This document shows positions 23,641 through 33,207 of a stretch of DNA of 64,000 bases, piece by piece. Below the pieces are notes generated by a model. It did not search any database, was not told the DNA's origin, and saw only the letters and a program-made list of their open reading frames with translations. The stretch is from Streptomyces celluloflavus (lineage in GTDB: Bacteria; Actinomycetota; Actinomycetes; Streptomycetales; Streptomycetaceae). The translations under genes and the position numbers were made by a program. The stretch is taken from NCBI GenBank assembly GCA_000720995.1, contig JOEL01000018.1, positions 1 to 64,000 of the forward strand, read 5' to 3'. Numbering within the stretch: the stretch's first letter is position 1; each line of letters starts with the position of its first letter.

Positions 23641-25038
23641 ATGGCCGTAACCGACACCGTCACGGAGCTGGAGGTCCACGATGTCCGCTTCCCCACCTCG
23701 GAGCAGCTCGACGGCTCGGACGCCATGAACCCGGACCCCGACTACTCCGCCGCCTACGTCGTGCTGCACACCGACGGCGGAACGCCGGGATACGGCTTCT
23801 GCTTCACCATCGGCCGCGGCAACGACGTGATGGCCGCCGCGATCCGGGCGCTCGCCCCGTACGTCGTCGGGCGGCCCGCGCCCACCACCGCGGCCGGTCT
23901 GGCGGCGCTGCACCGCGACCTCACCCATGACTCCCAGCTGCGCTGGCTCGGCCCGGAGAAGGGCGTGCTGCACATGGCGGCCGGCGCCGTGGTCAACGCC
24001 GCCTGGGACCTGGCGGCCGGCCGCGCGGGCCTGCCGGTCTGGGAGTTCCTCGCCGCGATGACCCCCGAGGAACTGGTCTCGCTCGTCGACTTCCGCTATC
24101 TGACCGACGCGCTGACCCCCGAAGAGGCGCTGGCCCTGCTGCGCGCCGCCGAGCCCGGCCGGGCCGCCCGCGCCGCCCGCCTCAGAGCCGAGGGCTACCC
24201 CGCGTACACCACCTCGCCCGGCTGGCTCGGCTACGACGACACCAAACTGGTGCGCCTCGCCCGGGAGGCGGTGGCCGACGGCTTCGGGCAGATCAAGCTG
24301 AAGGTGGGCGCCGACCTCGACGACGACCTGCGGCGGCTGCGGCTCACGCGGGACGCCGTCGGGCCCGGCGTACGGATCGCGGTCGACGCCAACCAGCGCT
24401 GGGACGTGGCCGAAGCGGTCCGCTGGATGACCGCGCTGGCGCCGTACGCCCCGCACTGGATCGAGGAGCCGACCAGCCCGGACGACGTCCTGGGCCACGC
24501 GGCGGTGCGCGCCGGGCAGCCGGTGAAGGTCGCCACCGGCGAGCACGTCGCCAACCGGGTGGTCTTCAAACAGCTGTTGCAGGCCGGCGCGGTGGACTTC
24601 GTCCAGATCGACGCGGCCCGGGTGGCCGGGGTGAACGAGAATCTCGCGATCCTGCTGCTGGCCGCGAAGTACGGCGTACCGGTCTGTCCGCACGCCGGCG
24701 GGGTGGGGCTGTGCGAGCTGGTGCAGCACCTCGCGATGTTCGACTACGTGGCGGTGTCCGGCAGTTGGGAGGACCGGGTGATCGAGTACGTCGACCATCT
24801 GCACGAGCACTTCACCGAACCCGTCGTGGTGGAGCGGGGCCGCTACCGGGCCCCGGCCGCGCCCGGGTTCTCGGCCCGGATGCGGCCCGAATCGGTCGCC
24901 GCCCACCGCTTCCCCGACGGGCCGGTGTGGCGTGCCCGGCGGCGCCCCCGGGACGCACCGGACGTACCGGCCGCCCCGGACGGGCAGAACGAGCAGAGCG
25001 GGTACGGCAGGAACGGCGAAGAAGGAGTCTCCGCATGA
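23641..25038 (+). CDS. L-fuconate dehydratase (enolase superfamily)
   Basis: 465 aa. It removes water from L-fuconate to give 2-keto-3-deoxy-L-fuconate. Mandelate-racemase-group motifs are all present: the Lys pair QIKLKVG (Lys219, Lys221), the three metal ligands Asp249 (VDANQRW), Glu275 (IEEPTSPDD) and Glu301 (TGEHV), and the general-acid/base His in VCPHAGG. The N-terminal [11 protein letters not shown]...[16 protein letters not shown] is characteristic of fuconate dehydratases. ATG 23641 follows AGGGGG; ATG 23608 is possible. A Pro/Arg-rich tail of about 30 residues exceeds the usual length. First gene of the catabolic operon; its stop overlaps the SDR start (ATGA). Confidence 0.9.
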   Translation: MAVTDTVTELEVHDVRFPTSEQLDGSDAMNPDPDYSAAYVVLHTDGGTPGYGFCFTIGRGNDVMAAAIRALAPYVVGRPAPTTAAGLAALHRDLTHDSQLRWLGPEKGVLHMAAGAVVNAAWDLAAGRAGLPVWEFLAAMTPEELVSLVDFRYLTDALTPEEALALLRAAEPGRAARAARLRAEGYPAYTTSPGWLGYDDTKLVRLAREAVADGFGQIKLKVGADLDDDLRRLRLTRDAVGPGVRIAVDANQRWDVAEAVRWMTALAPYAPHWIEEPTSPDDVLGHAAVRAGQPVKVATGEHVANRVVFKQLLQAGAVDFVQIDAARVAGVNENLAILLLAAKYGVPVCPHAGGVGLCELVQHLAMFDYVAVSGSWEDRVIEYVDHLHEHFTEPVVVERGRYRAPAAPGFSARMRPESVAAHRFPDGPVWRARRRPRDAPDVPAAPDGQNEQSGYGRNGEEGVSA

Positions 25039-25841
25039 CCGACGGACAGCGGACCGCGGCGCGGTCCGGGCAGCTACGCGACTTCGAGGGGATGGGCGCC
25101 CTCGTCACCGGCGGCGGCTCCGGCATCGGCGCGGCCACCGCCGCCCTGCTGCTGGACCGCGGCGCCAAGGTCGCCGTGCTGGACCGCGACCCGTCCGGCG
25201 CGCCCGCCGGGGCACTCCCGGTGCGGGCCGATCTGACCTCCGACGCCGCCGTACGGGCCGCGGTCGACGAGGCGGTGGCGGAGCTGGGCACCCTGCACAC
25301 CCTCGTCGGCAACGCCGGTATCGGCGCCGTCGGCACCGTCGAGGACAACGACGACGCGGAGTGGCAGCGCGTCCTGGAGGTCAACGTCCTGGGGCTGGTG
25401 CGCGGTGCCCGCGCCGCGCTGCCGCATCTGCGCCGCGCCGCGGCCGGCCGCCCCGGCCACGTCTCCATCACCCATACCTGCTCCATCGCCGCGACCGCGG
25501 GGCTGCCGCAGCGCGCCCTCTACAGCGCGAGCAAGGGCGCGGTCCTCTCGCTGACCCTCGCGATGGCCGCCGACCACGTCCGCGAGGGCATCCGCGTCAA
25601 CTGCGTCAACCCCGGCACCGCCGACACCCCCTGGGTCGGCCGGCTGCTGGACCAGGCCGACGACCCGGCCGCCGAACGTGCCGCGCTCAACGCCCGCCAG
25701 CCGATGGGCCGGATGGTCACCGCCGCCGAAGTGGCCGCCGCCATCGCCCACCTGGCGTCCCCGGCCGCCTCCGGCATCACCGGCACCGCACTCGCCGTCG
25801 ACGGCGGGATGCAGGGCCTGCGCCTGCGCCCCGCCACCTGA
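25035..25841 (+). CDS. SDR oxidoreductase, probable 2-keto-3-deoxy-L-fuconate dehydrogenase
   Basis: 268 aa, classical short-chain dehydrogenase. Nucleotide-binding TGGGSGIG is at residues 25-32, NAGIG at the end of strand 4, and the catalytic Tyr163-Lys167 in YSASK with Ser upstream (THTCS). The C-terminal DGGMQG is normal. Coupling to the fuconate dehydratase by an ATGA overlap points to the next step, oxidation of the keto-deoxy acid with NAD+. Substrate assignment is from context. Confidence 0.85.
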   Translation: MTDGQRTAARSGQLRDFEGMGALVTGGGSGIGAATAALLLDRGAKVAVLDRDPSGAPAGALPVRADLTSDAAVRAAVDEAVAELGTLHTLVGNAGIGAVGTVEDNDDAEWQRVLEVNVLGLVRGARAALPHLRRAAAGRPGHVSITHTCSIAATAGLPQRALYSASKGAVLSLTLAMAADHVREGIRVNCVNPGTADTPWVGRLLDQADDPAAERAALNARQPMGRMVTAAEVAAAIAHLASPAASGITGTALAVDGGMQGLRLRPAT

Positions 25842-25884
25842 CCCCGACCGCACCCGAGCCGCACCCCACGACCGAGGGACCTCC

Positions 25885-26916
25885 ATGAGACTGCGTACGA
25901 CCGGCGCGGCGGCCTGCGCCGTCCTGCTCGCCACCGCCGCGCTCGCCGGCTGCAACCGCGGCAGCGACACCGCGGGCGGCAAGATCGGTATCGATATGCC
26001 CCGTACGGATACCGACTTCTGGAACTCCTACCAGCAGTACCTGCAGAAGGACCTGGACCGGGACAAGGTGCCCGCGCTGCCGCTGTCCAACTCGCAGAAC
26101 GACATCGCCAAGGTCGTGGCCAATGTGCAGGCGCTCACCGACCAGGGCGCGAAGGCGATCGTGATGGCCCCGCAGGACACCGGTGCGATCACCGCCGAGC
26201 TCCAGCGGCTGGCGGCGAAGAAGATCCCGGTGGTGAGCGTGGACACCCGCCCCGACGAGGGCGAGGTCTACATGGTCGTACGCGCCGACAACCGCGCCTA
26301 CGGCGAGAAGTCCTGCGACTACCTGGGCAAGAAGCTGGGCGGCAAGGGCCGGGTCGCCGAGCTCCAGGGCGACCTCAGCTCGATCAACGGACGGGACCGC
26401 TCCGAGGCGTTCGCGGCCTGTATGCGGCAGAAGTACCCCAAGATCACCGTGCACGAGCTGGCCACCGACTGGAAGGGCGAGGTCGCCTCCGCCAAGCTCC
26501 AGAGCCTGCTCGCCCAGCACGGCGACCTCGACGGCATCTACATGCAGGCGGGCGGCGCCTTCCTCCAGCCGACGCTGGCCCTGCTGGAGCAGCAGAAGCG
26601 GCTCCGGCCGGCCGGGAGCGCCGGCCACATCACCGTCATCTCCAACGACGGCATCCCGGACGAACTGGCCGCGATCCGGGCCGGCAAGATCGACGCCACC
26701 CTCTCCCAGCCGGCCGATCTCTACGCCCGGTACGCGCTCTTCTACGCCAGGGCGGGGCTGGCCGGGAAGACCTTCCGGCCCGGCCCGACCGACCACGGCT
26801 CGACCATCGTCAAGATCAAGAACGGTCTGGAGGACCAGCTGCCGGCGCCCCTGGTCACCAAGGACAACGTCGACGACACGAAGCTCTGGGCCAACCAGCT
26901 AGAGAAGAAGAAGTAA
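25885..26916 (+). CDS. sugar ABC transporter, substrate-binding lipoprotein
   Basis: 343 aa. A signal peptide with lipobox LAGC places the lipidated Cys at residue 23. The mature protein has the periplasmic-binding-protein type I (RbsB-like) pattern: FWNSYQQYLQKDL, ALTDQGAKAIVMAPQD, IPVVSVDTRP and ISNDGIPDELAAIRAG. It delivers a sugar to the ATPase and permease that follow. Given the fucose-type enzymes around it, L-fucose or a related 6-deoxy sugar or fucoside is the likely ligand. Confidence 0.9.
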   Translation: MRLRTTGAAACAVLLATAALAGCNRGSDTAGGKIGIDMPRTDTDFWNSYQQYLQKDLDRDKVPALPLSNSQNDIAKVVANVQALTDQGAKAIVMAPQDTGAITAELQRLAAKKIPVVSVDTRPDEGEVYMVVRADNRAYGEKSCDYLGKKLGGKGRVAELQGDLSSINGRDRSEAFAACMRQKYPKITVHELATDWKGEVASAKLQSLLAQHGDLDGIYMQAGGAFLQPTLALLEQQKRLRPAGSAGHITVISNDGIPDELAAIRAGKIDATLSQPADLYARYALFYARAGLAGKTFRPGPTDHGSTIVKIKNGLEDQLPAPLVTKDNVDDTKLWANQLEKKK

Positions 26917-26921
26917 CGGCG

Positions 26922-28550
26922 GTGGCGAGCACCGGCCACACCGCGCCCGGCCCCGCAGGGCCCGCCGCGGACCCCGCGGTCCGCGCCACGGGCATCGTCA
27001 AACGCTACGGATCCACCCTCGCCCTCGACGGCGTCCACCTGACGGTGCGGCCCGGGGAGGCGCACGCGCTCGTCGGCCGCAACGGCGCGGGCAAGTCCAC
27101 CCTGGTCTCCGTGCTGACCGGGATGGTGCGGCCGGACGGCGGCACCGTCGCCTTCGGCGGTGCGCCCGCGCCCGGCTGGGGCGATACCGCCGCCTGGCAG
27201 CGCAAGGTCGCCTGCGTCTACCAGAAGTCGATGACCGTGCCGGAGCTGACCGTCGCGGAGAACCTCTACCTCAACCGCTTCCCGGGCGGCCGCGCCATCC
27301 GCTGGCGGACCCTGCGCGCCCGCGCCCGCGAACTGCTCGCCGAGTACGGTGTCGCGGTCGACCCGGCCGACCGGATCAAGGATCTCGGCGTCGAGCAGCG
27401 GCAGTTCGTGGAGATCGCGCGGGCGCTGTCCTGCGGCGCCCGGCTGATCGTCCTCGACGAGCCCACCGCCCGGCTCGACGCGGGCGGTATCGAGCGGCTC
27501 TTCGGCAAGCTGCGCGGTCTGCGCGCCCAGGGCGTGGCCTTCCTGTTCATCTCGCACCACCTCCAGGAGGTCTACGAGCTCTGCGACACCGTCACCGTCT
27601 TCCGGGACGCCCGGCATGTGCTGACCGCCCCGGTCGCCGGGCTGCCCAGGACCGAACTGGTGCGGGCGATGACGGGGGAGGAGCCGGCCGCGGCCCGCCC
27701 GGTGCGCACGGCCGGGCCCCCCGCGGGCGAGCCGGTGCTGCGGACCGAAGGGCTGGTGCTGGACGGCCGGTTCGCACCGCTGGACCTGACCGTACGGGCC
27801 GGTGAGGTGGTGGGCCTGGCGGGCGCGACGGCCAGCGGGAACACCGCGATCGGCGAGACCCTGGCCGGGCTGCGGACGCCGGGCGGCGGCCGGATCACGG
27901 TGCGCGGCCGGCCGGTCCGTACCGGCAGCGTGCCGCACGCCATCGAGGCGGGCATCGGCTACGTCCCCGAGGACCGGCACCGCCAGGGGCTGATCCCGGG
28001 CCGCAGCGTCGCCGAGAACGCGACCCTGACCGTCGCCGACCAGCTCGGGCCGCTGGGGACCGTACTGCCCGCCAGGACCCGGGAGTTCGCCCACCGCATG
28101 ATCACCTCGCTGGACATCAGGACGACCGGACCCGGACAGCCCGTCGCCGGCCTCTCCGGCGGCAACCAGCAGAAGGTCGTCATCGCCCGCGCCCTGGCCC
28201 GCGAGCCGAGCGTGCTGGTCGCCGTCCGGCCCACCAACGGCGTGGACGTCAGGTCCAAGGAGGCGCTGCTGGGCGTCGTCCGGGAGGTCGCGGACGGCGG
28301 CAGCGGAGCCGTGATCGTCTCCGACGAACTGGACGATCTGCGGGTCTGCGACCGGGTACTGGCCGTCTTCCACGGCCGGGTGGTCGCCGAGTTCGGCAGC
28401 GGCTGGAGCGATCACGAACTCGTCGCGGCGATGGAGGGGATGGCGGCCGGCGGGAGCGGGCCCGGCGGACCACGCGAACGGTACCCGGGACGGCCGGCGG
28501 GCACCGACGGCACCGACAGCACGGACGGAACGGAAGGGACCGCGCCATGA
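26922..28550 (+). CDS. sugar ABC transporter, tandem ATP-binding protein
   Basis: 542 aa with two nucleotide-binding domains (RbsA/MglA type). NBD1 has Walker A GRNGAGKS near residue 51 and Walker B LIVLDEPTA. NBD2 keeps the signature LSGGNQQK but has GATASGNT in place of a Walker A Lys and AVRPTNGVD instead of DEPTRGID at Walker B, so only one site should be fully catalytic. Degenerate second domains are common in this family. GTG 26922 begins six bases after the binding-protein stop. The end overlaps the permease start by four bases. Confidence 0.92.
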   Translation: MASTGHTAPGPAGPAADPAVRATGIVKRYGSTLALDGVHLTVRPGEAHALVGRNGAGKSTLVSVLTGMVRPDGGTVAFGGAPAPGWGDTAAWQRKVACVYQKSMTVPELTVAENLYLNRFPGGRAIRWRTLRARARELLAEYGVAVDPADRIKDLGVEQRQFVEIARALSCGARLIVLDEPTARLDAGGIERLFGKLRGLRAQGVAFLFISHHLQEVYELCDTVTVFRDARHVLTAPVAGLPRTELVRAMTGEEPAAARPVRTAGPPAGEPVLRTEGLVLDGRFAPLDLTVRAGEVVGLAGATASGNTAIGETLAGLRTPGGGRITVRGRPVRTGSVPHAIEAGIGYVPEDRHRQGLIPGRSVAENATLTVADQLGPLGTVLPARTREFAHRMITSLDIRTTGPGQPVAGLSGGNQQKVVIARALAREPSVLVAVRPTNGVDVRSKEALLGVVREVADGGSGAVIVSDELDDLRVCDRVLAVFHGRVVAEFGSGWSDHELVAAMEGMAAGGSGPGGPRERYPGRPAGTDGTDSTDGTEGTAP

Positions 28551-29581
28551 CCGAGACCGCATCGCCGCCGGCCACCGAGGCGGCCGCCGGGGTGCCCGGC
28601 CGGGCCCGGCCGTGGCCCGGCCTGGCCCGCTGGCGGGACTTCTCCCTGGTACCGGTGATCTTCGTGCTGGGCGTCATCGGCTTCATCGTCTCGCCCGCCT
28701 TCCTGACCCGGGACAACCTGATCGGCGTCATCCAGCAGTCCACCGAACTGGGCCTGCTGGTGCTCGGCGAGGCGCTCATCCTGATCAGCGGACGGATGGA
28801 CCTGTCGCTGGAATCGACCATCGGGCTGGCGCCGGTGATCGCCCTGTGGCTGGTGATGCCCGCGCACGGCGCCCGCTTCGCCGGCCTGGAGCTCTTCCCC
28901 GCCTGGACGGCGATCCCGCTCTGCCTGGCCGTGGGCGCGGCGGTCGGCGCCACCAACGGCTTCCTCATCCTCAGACTGCGGGTCAACGGCTTCATCGCCA
29001 CCCTCGGCATGCTCACCATGCTGCGCGGCCTGCAAGTGGGCATCTCCGAGGGCCGCTCCATCGGCAACGTCCCGGAGTCCTTCGCCTACCTCGGCAAGGC
29101 CGACTGGCTCGGCGTCCCGGCCGCCGTCTGGATCTGCCTGGCCCTCTTCGCGCTCGGCGGCGCGGCGCTGGGCTATCTGCGGCACGGGCGGGCGCTGTAC
29201 GCGATCGGCGGCAACCCGGAGGCGGCGAAGGCGGCCGGTATCCGGGTGGACCGGATCACCTGGATCGTGCTGGCCGTCGGCGGCGTCCTGGCGGCCTTCG
29301 CCGGCATCCTCTACACGGGCCACTACGGCGCCGTCTCCGCGAGCCAGGGCAACGGCTGGATCTTCCAGGTCTTCGCCGCCGCGGTGATCGGCGGGATCAG
29401 CCTCAAGGGCGGCCGCGGCACTCTCTTCGGCGCACTGACCGGCGTCCTCACCCTCCAACTCGTCATCAACGTGATGACACTCGGCGGGGTGCCGCCGCTG
29501 TGGACGCAGTTCCTCAACGGCCTGATCATCATCATCGCGCTGGTCATCTCCCGCTTCACCAGCGGCGAACAGCAGGACTGA
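28547..29581 (+). CDS. sugar ABC transporter, permease
   Basis: 344 aa with about nine hydrophobic helices. It contains the RbsC/AraH-family features NLIGVIQQSTELGLLVLGEAL, GRMDLSLES and the cytoplasmic loop YAIGGNPEAAKAAGIRV (EAA-like). One permease gene would form a homodimer with the tandem ATPase. It is coupled to the ATPase by an ATGA overlap and followed 12 bases later by the aldo/keto reductase. Confidence 0.93.
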   Translation: MTETASPPATEAAAGVPGRARPWPGLARWRDFSLVPVIFVLGVIGFIVSPAFLTRDNLIGVIQQSTELGLLVLGEALILISGRMDLSLESTIGLAPVIALWLVMPAHGARFAGLELFPAWTAIPLCLAVGAAVGATNGFLILRLRVNGFIATLGMLTMLRGLQVGISEGRSIGNVPESFAYLGKADWLGVPAAVWICLALFALGGAALGYLRHGRALYAIGGNPEAAKAAGIRVDRITWIVLAVGGVLAAFAGILYTGHYGAVSASQGNGWIFQVFAAAVIGGISLKGGRGTLFGALTGVLTLQLVINVMTLGGVPPLWTQFLNGLIIIIALVISRFTSGEQQD

Positions 29582-29593
29582 AGGGTGCCCGCG

Positions 29594-30610
29594 ATGCCGT
29601 CCGCACCGTACGGACCACGGGAGCTGGGGCGCAGCGGCGTCACCGTTCCGCCCCTCGGCCTGGGCTGCGCACCCCTGGGCAACCTCTACCGCGCCGTCCC
29701 CGAGGAGCGCGCACAGGACGTGGTGCGCGCCGCCTTCGCCACCGGCGCCCGGTACTTCGACACCGCCCCGCACTACGGCGCCGGCCTCTCGGAGGAGCGC
29801 CTCGGCCGGGCGCTGCGCGGCCACGACCGCGGTGCGTACACCCTCTCCACCAAGGTCGGCCGCCGGCTGCGGTCGCTCGCGCCGGGCGAGGCGGCCGACG
29901 GCGAGGGCTTCGTCGACGCCCCCGCGCGCGCCCGGGTACGGGACTTCTCCCGCGACGGCATCCGGGCCACCCTCGACGCGTCCCTGGCCCGGCTCGGCGT
30001 GGACGCCGTCGACATCGTCTATCTGCACGATGTGGAGAACCATCTGCGCGAGGTCTACGAGACCGGCTTCCCGGCACTCGCCGAACTCCGCGACCAGAAG
30101 GCCGTACGGGCCATCGGCTTCGGGATGAACCACAGCGGTCCGCTGGCCCGGCTGGTCGCCGATCTCGACGTGGACGTGGTGCTCTGCGCGGGCCGCTGGA
30201 CCCTGCTGGAGCGCACCGCCTTCGACGAACTGCTGCCGGTGTGCGCGCGCCGCGGCACGTCGGTGGTGGTCGGCGGCGTCTACAACTCCGGTCTGCTGGC
30301 CGACCCGTCGCCGGGCGCACCCTACGACTACGCCCCCGCGCCCGCCGCCCTGCTCGACCGGGCCCGGCAACTCGCCGCCGTCTGCGCCGAGTTCGATGTC
30401 CCTCTCAAGGCCGCCGCGCTCCGCTTCCCGTTCGGGCACACCAGCGTCGCCGCGGCCGTCGTCGGCGCCGCCACCCCCGGGGAGGTCGTGGAGAACGCCG
30501 CGCTCTTCACCCGTGACATCCCCGACGAGCTGTGGCACACCCTGGTGGCCCGCGGTCTGCTCGACGCGGACCTGCCGCTGCCCCTCGCCGAACCGGGAGC
30601 ACACCCCTGA
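29594..30610 (+). CDS. aldo/keto reductase, probable aldose (L-fucose) 1-dehydrogenase
   Basis: 338 aa. The catalytic tetrad Asp56, Tyr61 (FDTAPHYG), Lys87 (STKVG) and His145 (VYLHD) is intact. The opening LGRSGVTVPPLGLGCAPLGN and the VRDFSRDGIRATLDASLARL helix are the pattern of D-threo-aldose / L-fucose 1-dehydrogenases, which oxidise the sugar to its lactone. ATG 29594 is chosen over GTG 29585 because AAGGG is then correctly spaced. The stop and the next start overlap (TGATG). Confidence 0.87.
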   Translation: MPSAPYGPRELGRSGVTVPPLGLGCAPLGNLYRAVPEERAQDVVRAAFATGARYFDTAPHYGAGLSEERLGRALRGHDRGAYTLSTKVGRRLRSLAPGEAADGEGFVDAPARARVRDFSRDGIRATLDASLARLGVDAVDIVYLHDVENHLREVYETGFPALAELRDQKAVRAIGFGMNHSGPLARLVADLDVDVVLCAGRWTLLERTAFDELLPVCARRGTSVVVGGVYNSGLLADPSPGAPYDYAPAPAALLDRARQLAAVCAEFDVPLKAAALRFPFGHTSVAAAVVGAATPGEVVENAALFTRDIPDELWHTLVARGLLDADLPLPLAEPGAHP

Positions 30611-31443
30611 TGCGTATCGACGCCCATCACCACCTGTGGGACCTGACCCGGCGCGACCAGCCGTGGCTGGACGGGGCCTGGGCCGAACCGATCCGCCGCA
30701 GTTACGCGCTGCCCGACCTGGTGCCGCACCTGGCCGCGCACGCCGTGGACGCCACCGTGCTCGTCCAGTCCTCGGCCTCGTACGCGGAGACGGCCGATCT
30801 GCTGGCCGTGGCGGCGGGGGACGGGCCGGTGCGCGGTGTGGTGGGCTGGGCCGATCTCACCGACCCCGGGCTGGCCGGTGTGCTGGCCGCGCTGCCCGCC
30901 GGTCTCGTCGGCATCCGCCACCAGGTGCAGGACGAGCCGGACCCCGACTGGCTGACCCGGCCCGACGTGCTGCGCGGCCTGGGCGCCGTGGCCGGCGCGG
31001 GCCTCGTCTACGACCTGCTGGTCACCCCGCGCGAACTGCCCGCCGCACTGGCCGCCGTACGGGCCCTGCCGGAGCTGGCCTTCGTCCTGGACCACGCGGC
31101 CAAACCCGCGGTGGCGCGCGGGGACTGGCAGCCGTGGGCGGCCGGGATCGCGGACCTGGCCCGGCTGCCGAACGTCAGCTGCAAACTGTCCGGCCTGGTC
31201 ACCGAGGCCGACTGGGCGGCCTGGCGGCCTCCGCAGATCCTGCCGTACGCCCGGCACGTCCTGGACGCCTTCGGACCGGAGCGGGTCCTCTTCGGCTCCG
31301 ACTGGCCGGTGTGCACCCTCGCCGCCGGCTACGCGGATGTCGTCGCCCTCGCGGAAGCGGCCACCGGCCACCTCACCCCGGCCGAGCGGTCCGCCGTCTT
31401 CGGGGGGACGGCCGGGCGGGTGTACCGCGTGGCGGCCGGATAG
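30610..31443 (+). CDS. amidohydrolase, probable L-fuconolactonase
   Basis: 277 aa, amidohydrolase_2 / COG3618 type. It starts MRIDAHHHLWDLTRRDQPWL, where HxH is the first metal pair, and ends with VLFGSDWPVCTL carrying the catalytic Asp. HQVQDEPDPDWL and LDHAAKPAV are typical of fucono- and rhamnonolactonases. It would hydrolyse the lactone made by the preceding enzyme to L-fuconate, feeding the dehydratase. Start overlaps the previous stop. Confidence 0.88.
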   Translation: MRIDAHHHLWDLTRRDQPWLDGAWAEPIRRSYALPDLVPHLAAHAVDATVLVQSSASYAETADLLAVAAGDGPVRGVVGWADLTDPGLAGVLAALPAGLVGIRHQVQDEPDPDWLTRPDVLRGLGAVAGAGLVYDLLVTPRELPAALAAVRALPELAFVLDHAAKPAVARGDWQPWAAGIADLARLPNVSCKLSGLVTEADWAAWRPPQILPYARHVLDAFGPERVLFGSDWPVCTLAAGYADVVALAEAATGHLTPAERSAVFGGTAGRVYRVAAG

Positions 31444-31577
31444 CCCAGCCCAGCACTCCACAGCGACGTCCGGATTCCGCCAGCTTCGGGCGCCGCCTCA
31501 CCGCAGGATCGAGTCGTACCGCGGCGGACCGCGGTGCGGGAACCATGCTCGATGCAAAGGTGATGAGGACGATGGCG

Positions 31578-32369
31578 ATGACGACCCCCGCCGGGACGGC
31601 GACAGAGACGGCCGCGGCGGACACCGGCACCCGGCCGCTCGACGGCAGGGTGGCCCTGGTGACCGGCGGCAGCCGCGGCATCGGGGCGGCCATCGCGCTG
31701 CGGCTGGCGGCCGACGGCGCGGCGGTGGCGCTCACCTACCAGCACGGTGAGGACCGCGCGGCGCAGGTCGTCGAGCGGATCACACGGGACGGCGGACGGG
31801 CCTGGGCGGTACGGGCCGACAGCCGGGACCCGGAAGCGGTGTGGGCCTCGGTGGCCGGTACCGCGGACCGGTTCGGACGGCTCGACATCCTGGTGAACAA
31901 CGCGGGCGTCGGCCTGATCGGCCCGTTCGAGGGGGTCTCCCTCGCCGATGTCGACCGGGTGCTGCAGACCAACGTCCGGGCGCCGTTCCTGGCCGCCCAG
32001 GCCGCGGCCGCGCACCTGGCCGACGGTGGCCGGATCATCTCCATCGGCAGCTGTATGGCCGAGCGGTCCGCCTTCCCCGGCGGCGCCCTCTACACCACCA
32101 GCAAGGCCGCGCTCACCGGACTGACGAAGGCCCTCGCCAGGGAGCTGGGGCCGCGCGGGATCACCGTCAACCTGGTGCACCCCGGCCCCATCGACACCGA
32201 TATGAACCCGGCCGACGGCGAGAGCGCGGCACTGCAGGCCGGGCTCACCGCCCTCGGCTCGTACGGGCGGCCGTCGGATGTCGCGGCGACCGTGGCACAT
32301 CTGGCGGGCGAGGGCGGGCGGTATGTCACCGGCGCCGCCATCTCGGTGGACGGGGGCTTCGCGGTCTGA
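31578..32369 (+). CDS. second SDR oxidoreductase of the sugar locus
   Basis: 263 aa, classical SDR. TGGSRGIG is at 29-36, NNAGVG follows, with catalytic Tyr172-Lys176 (YTTSK) and Ser upstream (SIGSC), and the end is DGGFAV. The frame upstream has ATGs at 31545, 31563 and 31572, but only ATG 31578 has GAGGAC at an 8-base spacing, so I chose it. A 134-base gap separates it from the lactonase, so it may have its own promoter. Substrate unclear; a second oxidation or aldehyde reduction in the same pathway is possible. Confidence 0.85.
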   Translation: MTTPAGTATETAAADTGTRPLDGRVALVTGGSRGIGAAIALRLAADGAAVALTYQHGEDRAAQVVERITRDGGRAWAVRADSRDPEAVWASVAGTADRFGRLDILVNNAGVGLIGPFEGVSLADVDRVLQTNVRAPFLAAQAAAAHLADGGRIISIGSCMAERSAFPGGALYTTSKAALTGLTKALARELGPRGITVNLVHPGPIDTDMNPADGESAALQAGLTALGSYGRPSDVAATVAHLAGEGGRYVTGAAISVDGGFAV

Positions 32370-32394
32370 TCCGCCGCCGGGGCGCGGGCACCCG

Positions 32395-32414
32395 GTGACC
32401 GGGGCGCCGGTCAC
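32395..32414. terminator. short hairpin between convergent genes
   Basis: GTGACCGG and CCGGTCAC pair around GGCG, overlapping the stop codon of the GntR regulator. It could terminate either strand. Confidence 0.5.
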
Positions 32415-33082
32415 AGCGTCGAGCGCAGCCACTGCTCCACGCTCGCGATGTGCACCGTCGCCCAGGCCCGCGCCGCCTCCGCGTCCCGGTCCCGCAGCGC
32501 GCCGATGATCGCCCGGTGCTCGGTCAGGGTGCGCCGCACCGCGTCCTTCTGCGTCAGCCCGCGCCAGATCCTGGCCCGGGTGGTCGGCCCGGACAGGCCG
32601 TCCAGCAGCGAGCAGAGCACGGAGTTGCCGGACGCGGCGACGATCCCGCGGTGGAACTCCAGATCGCCGGCGACCAGGTCCTCGACGGAGGGTTCCGGGC
32701 CCAGCGCGTTCAACTGGTCCTCCAGGGCGTCCAGTTGCTCCGGTGCCAGCCGGCCGGCCGCCATCGCCGTGGCGGCCGGCTCCAGGATCCGGCGGACGGC
32801 GAGGAACTCCAGCACCGTGTCGTCGCGGTGGAAGTCCACCACGAAACTCATGGCCTCCAGCAGGAGTTGCGGATCGAGGCTGGTGACGTACGTGCCGTCG
32901 CCCTGGCGGACGTCCAGGATGCGGATGAGGGAGAGCGCGCGCACCGCCTCGCGCAGCGAGTTGCGGGACAGGCCGAGTCCGGCCGCCAGCTCGCTCTCCT
33001 TCGGCAGCCGGTCGCCCGGCCGCAGCGCCCCGGAGACGATCATCCCCTTGATCTTCTCTATCGCCTCGTCGGTGACCGCCAT
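32411..33082 (-). CDS. FadR-subfamily GntR regulator of the sugar locus
   Basis: 223 aa. The N-terminal winged helix has LPKESELAAGLGLSRNSLREAVRALS and the wing VRQGDGTYV. The C-terminal FCD ligand domain (about 80-210) shows the metal-binding Asp/His pattern (GDLEFHRGIVAASGN and LTEHRAIIGAL). ATG 33082 follows GGGGAGGG. It converges on the sugar operon and shares a 12-base sequence between its own promoter and the operon's, so it is the likely repressor, with an aldonate or keto-deoxy intermediate as inducer. Confidence 0.92.
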   Translation of the reverse strand: MAVTDEAIEKIKGMIVSGALRPGDRLPKESELAAGLGLSRNSLREAVRALSLIRILDVRQGDGTYVTSLDPQLLLEAMSFVVDFHRDDTVLEFLAVRRILEPAATAMAAGRLAPEQLDALEDQLNALGPEPSVEDLVAGDLEFHRGIVAASGNSVLCSLLDGLSGPTTRARIWRGLTQKDAVRRTLTEHRAIIGALRDRDAEAARAWATVHIASVEQWLRSTL

Positions 33083-33124
33083 GGCCGCCCTCCCCGCTAG
33101 GACCCGCCCGGACGTCCGCACAGA

Positions 33125-33136
33125 CATCCGATGTAT
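33125..33136 (-). promoter_or_regulatory. candidate operator upstream of the GntR regulator
   Basis: On the minus strand this reads ATACATCGGATG and continues T, completing the near-palindrome ACATCGGATGT. It lies 43 bases before the start of the regulator gene. The same 12-mer occurs in the fucose operon promoter at 23581, which indicates autoregulation. Confidence 0.6.
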
Positions 33137-33207
33137 GGGCCCATTATGACCTGTCGCCGCCGGGCCGGCCGCGGCGGTGCGGGGTCCGCCGGGGGAGCCC
33201 GCCCCCG

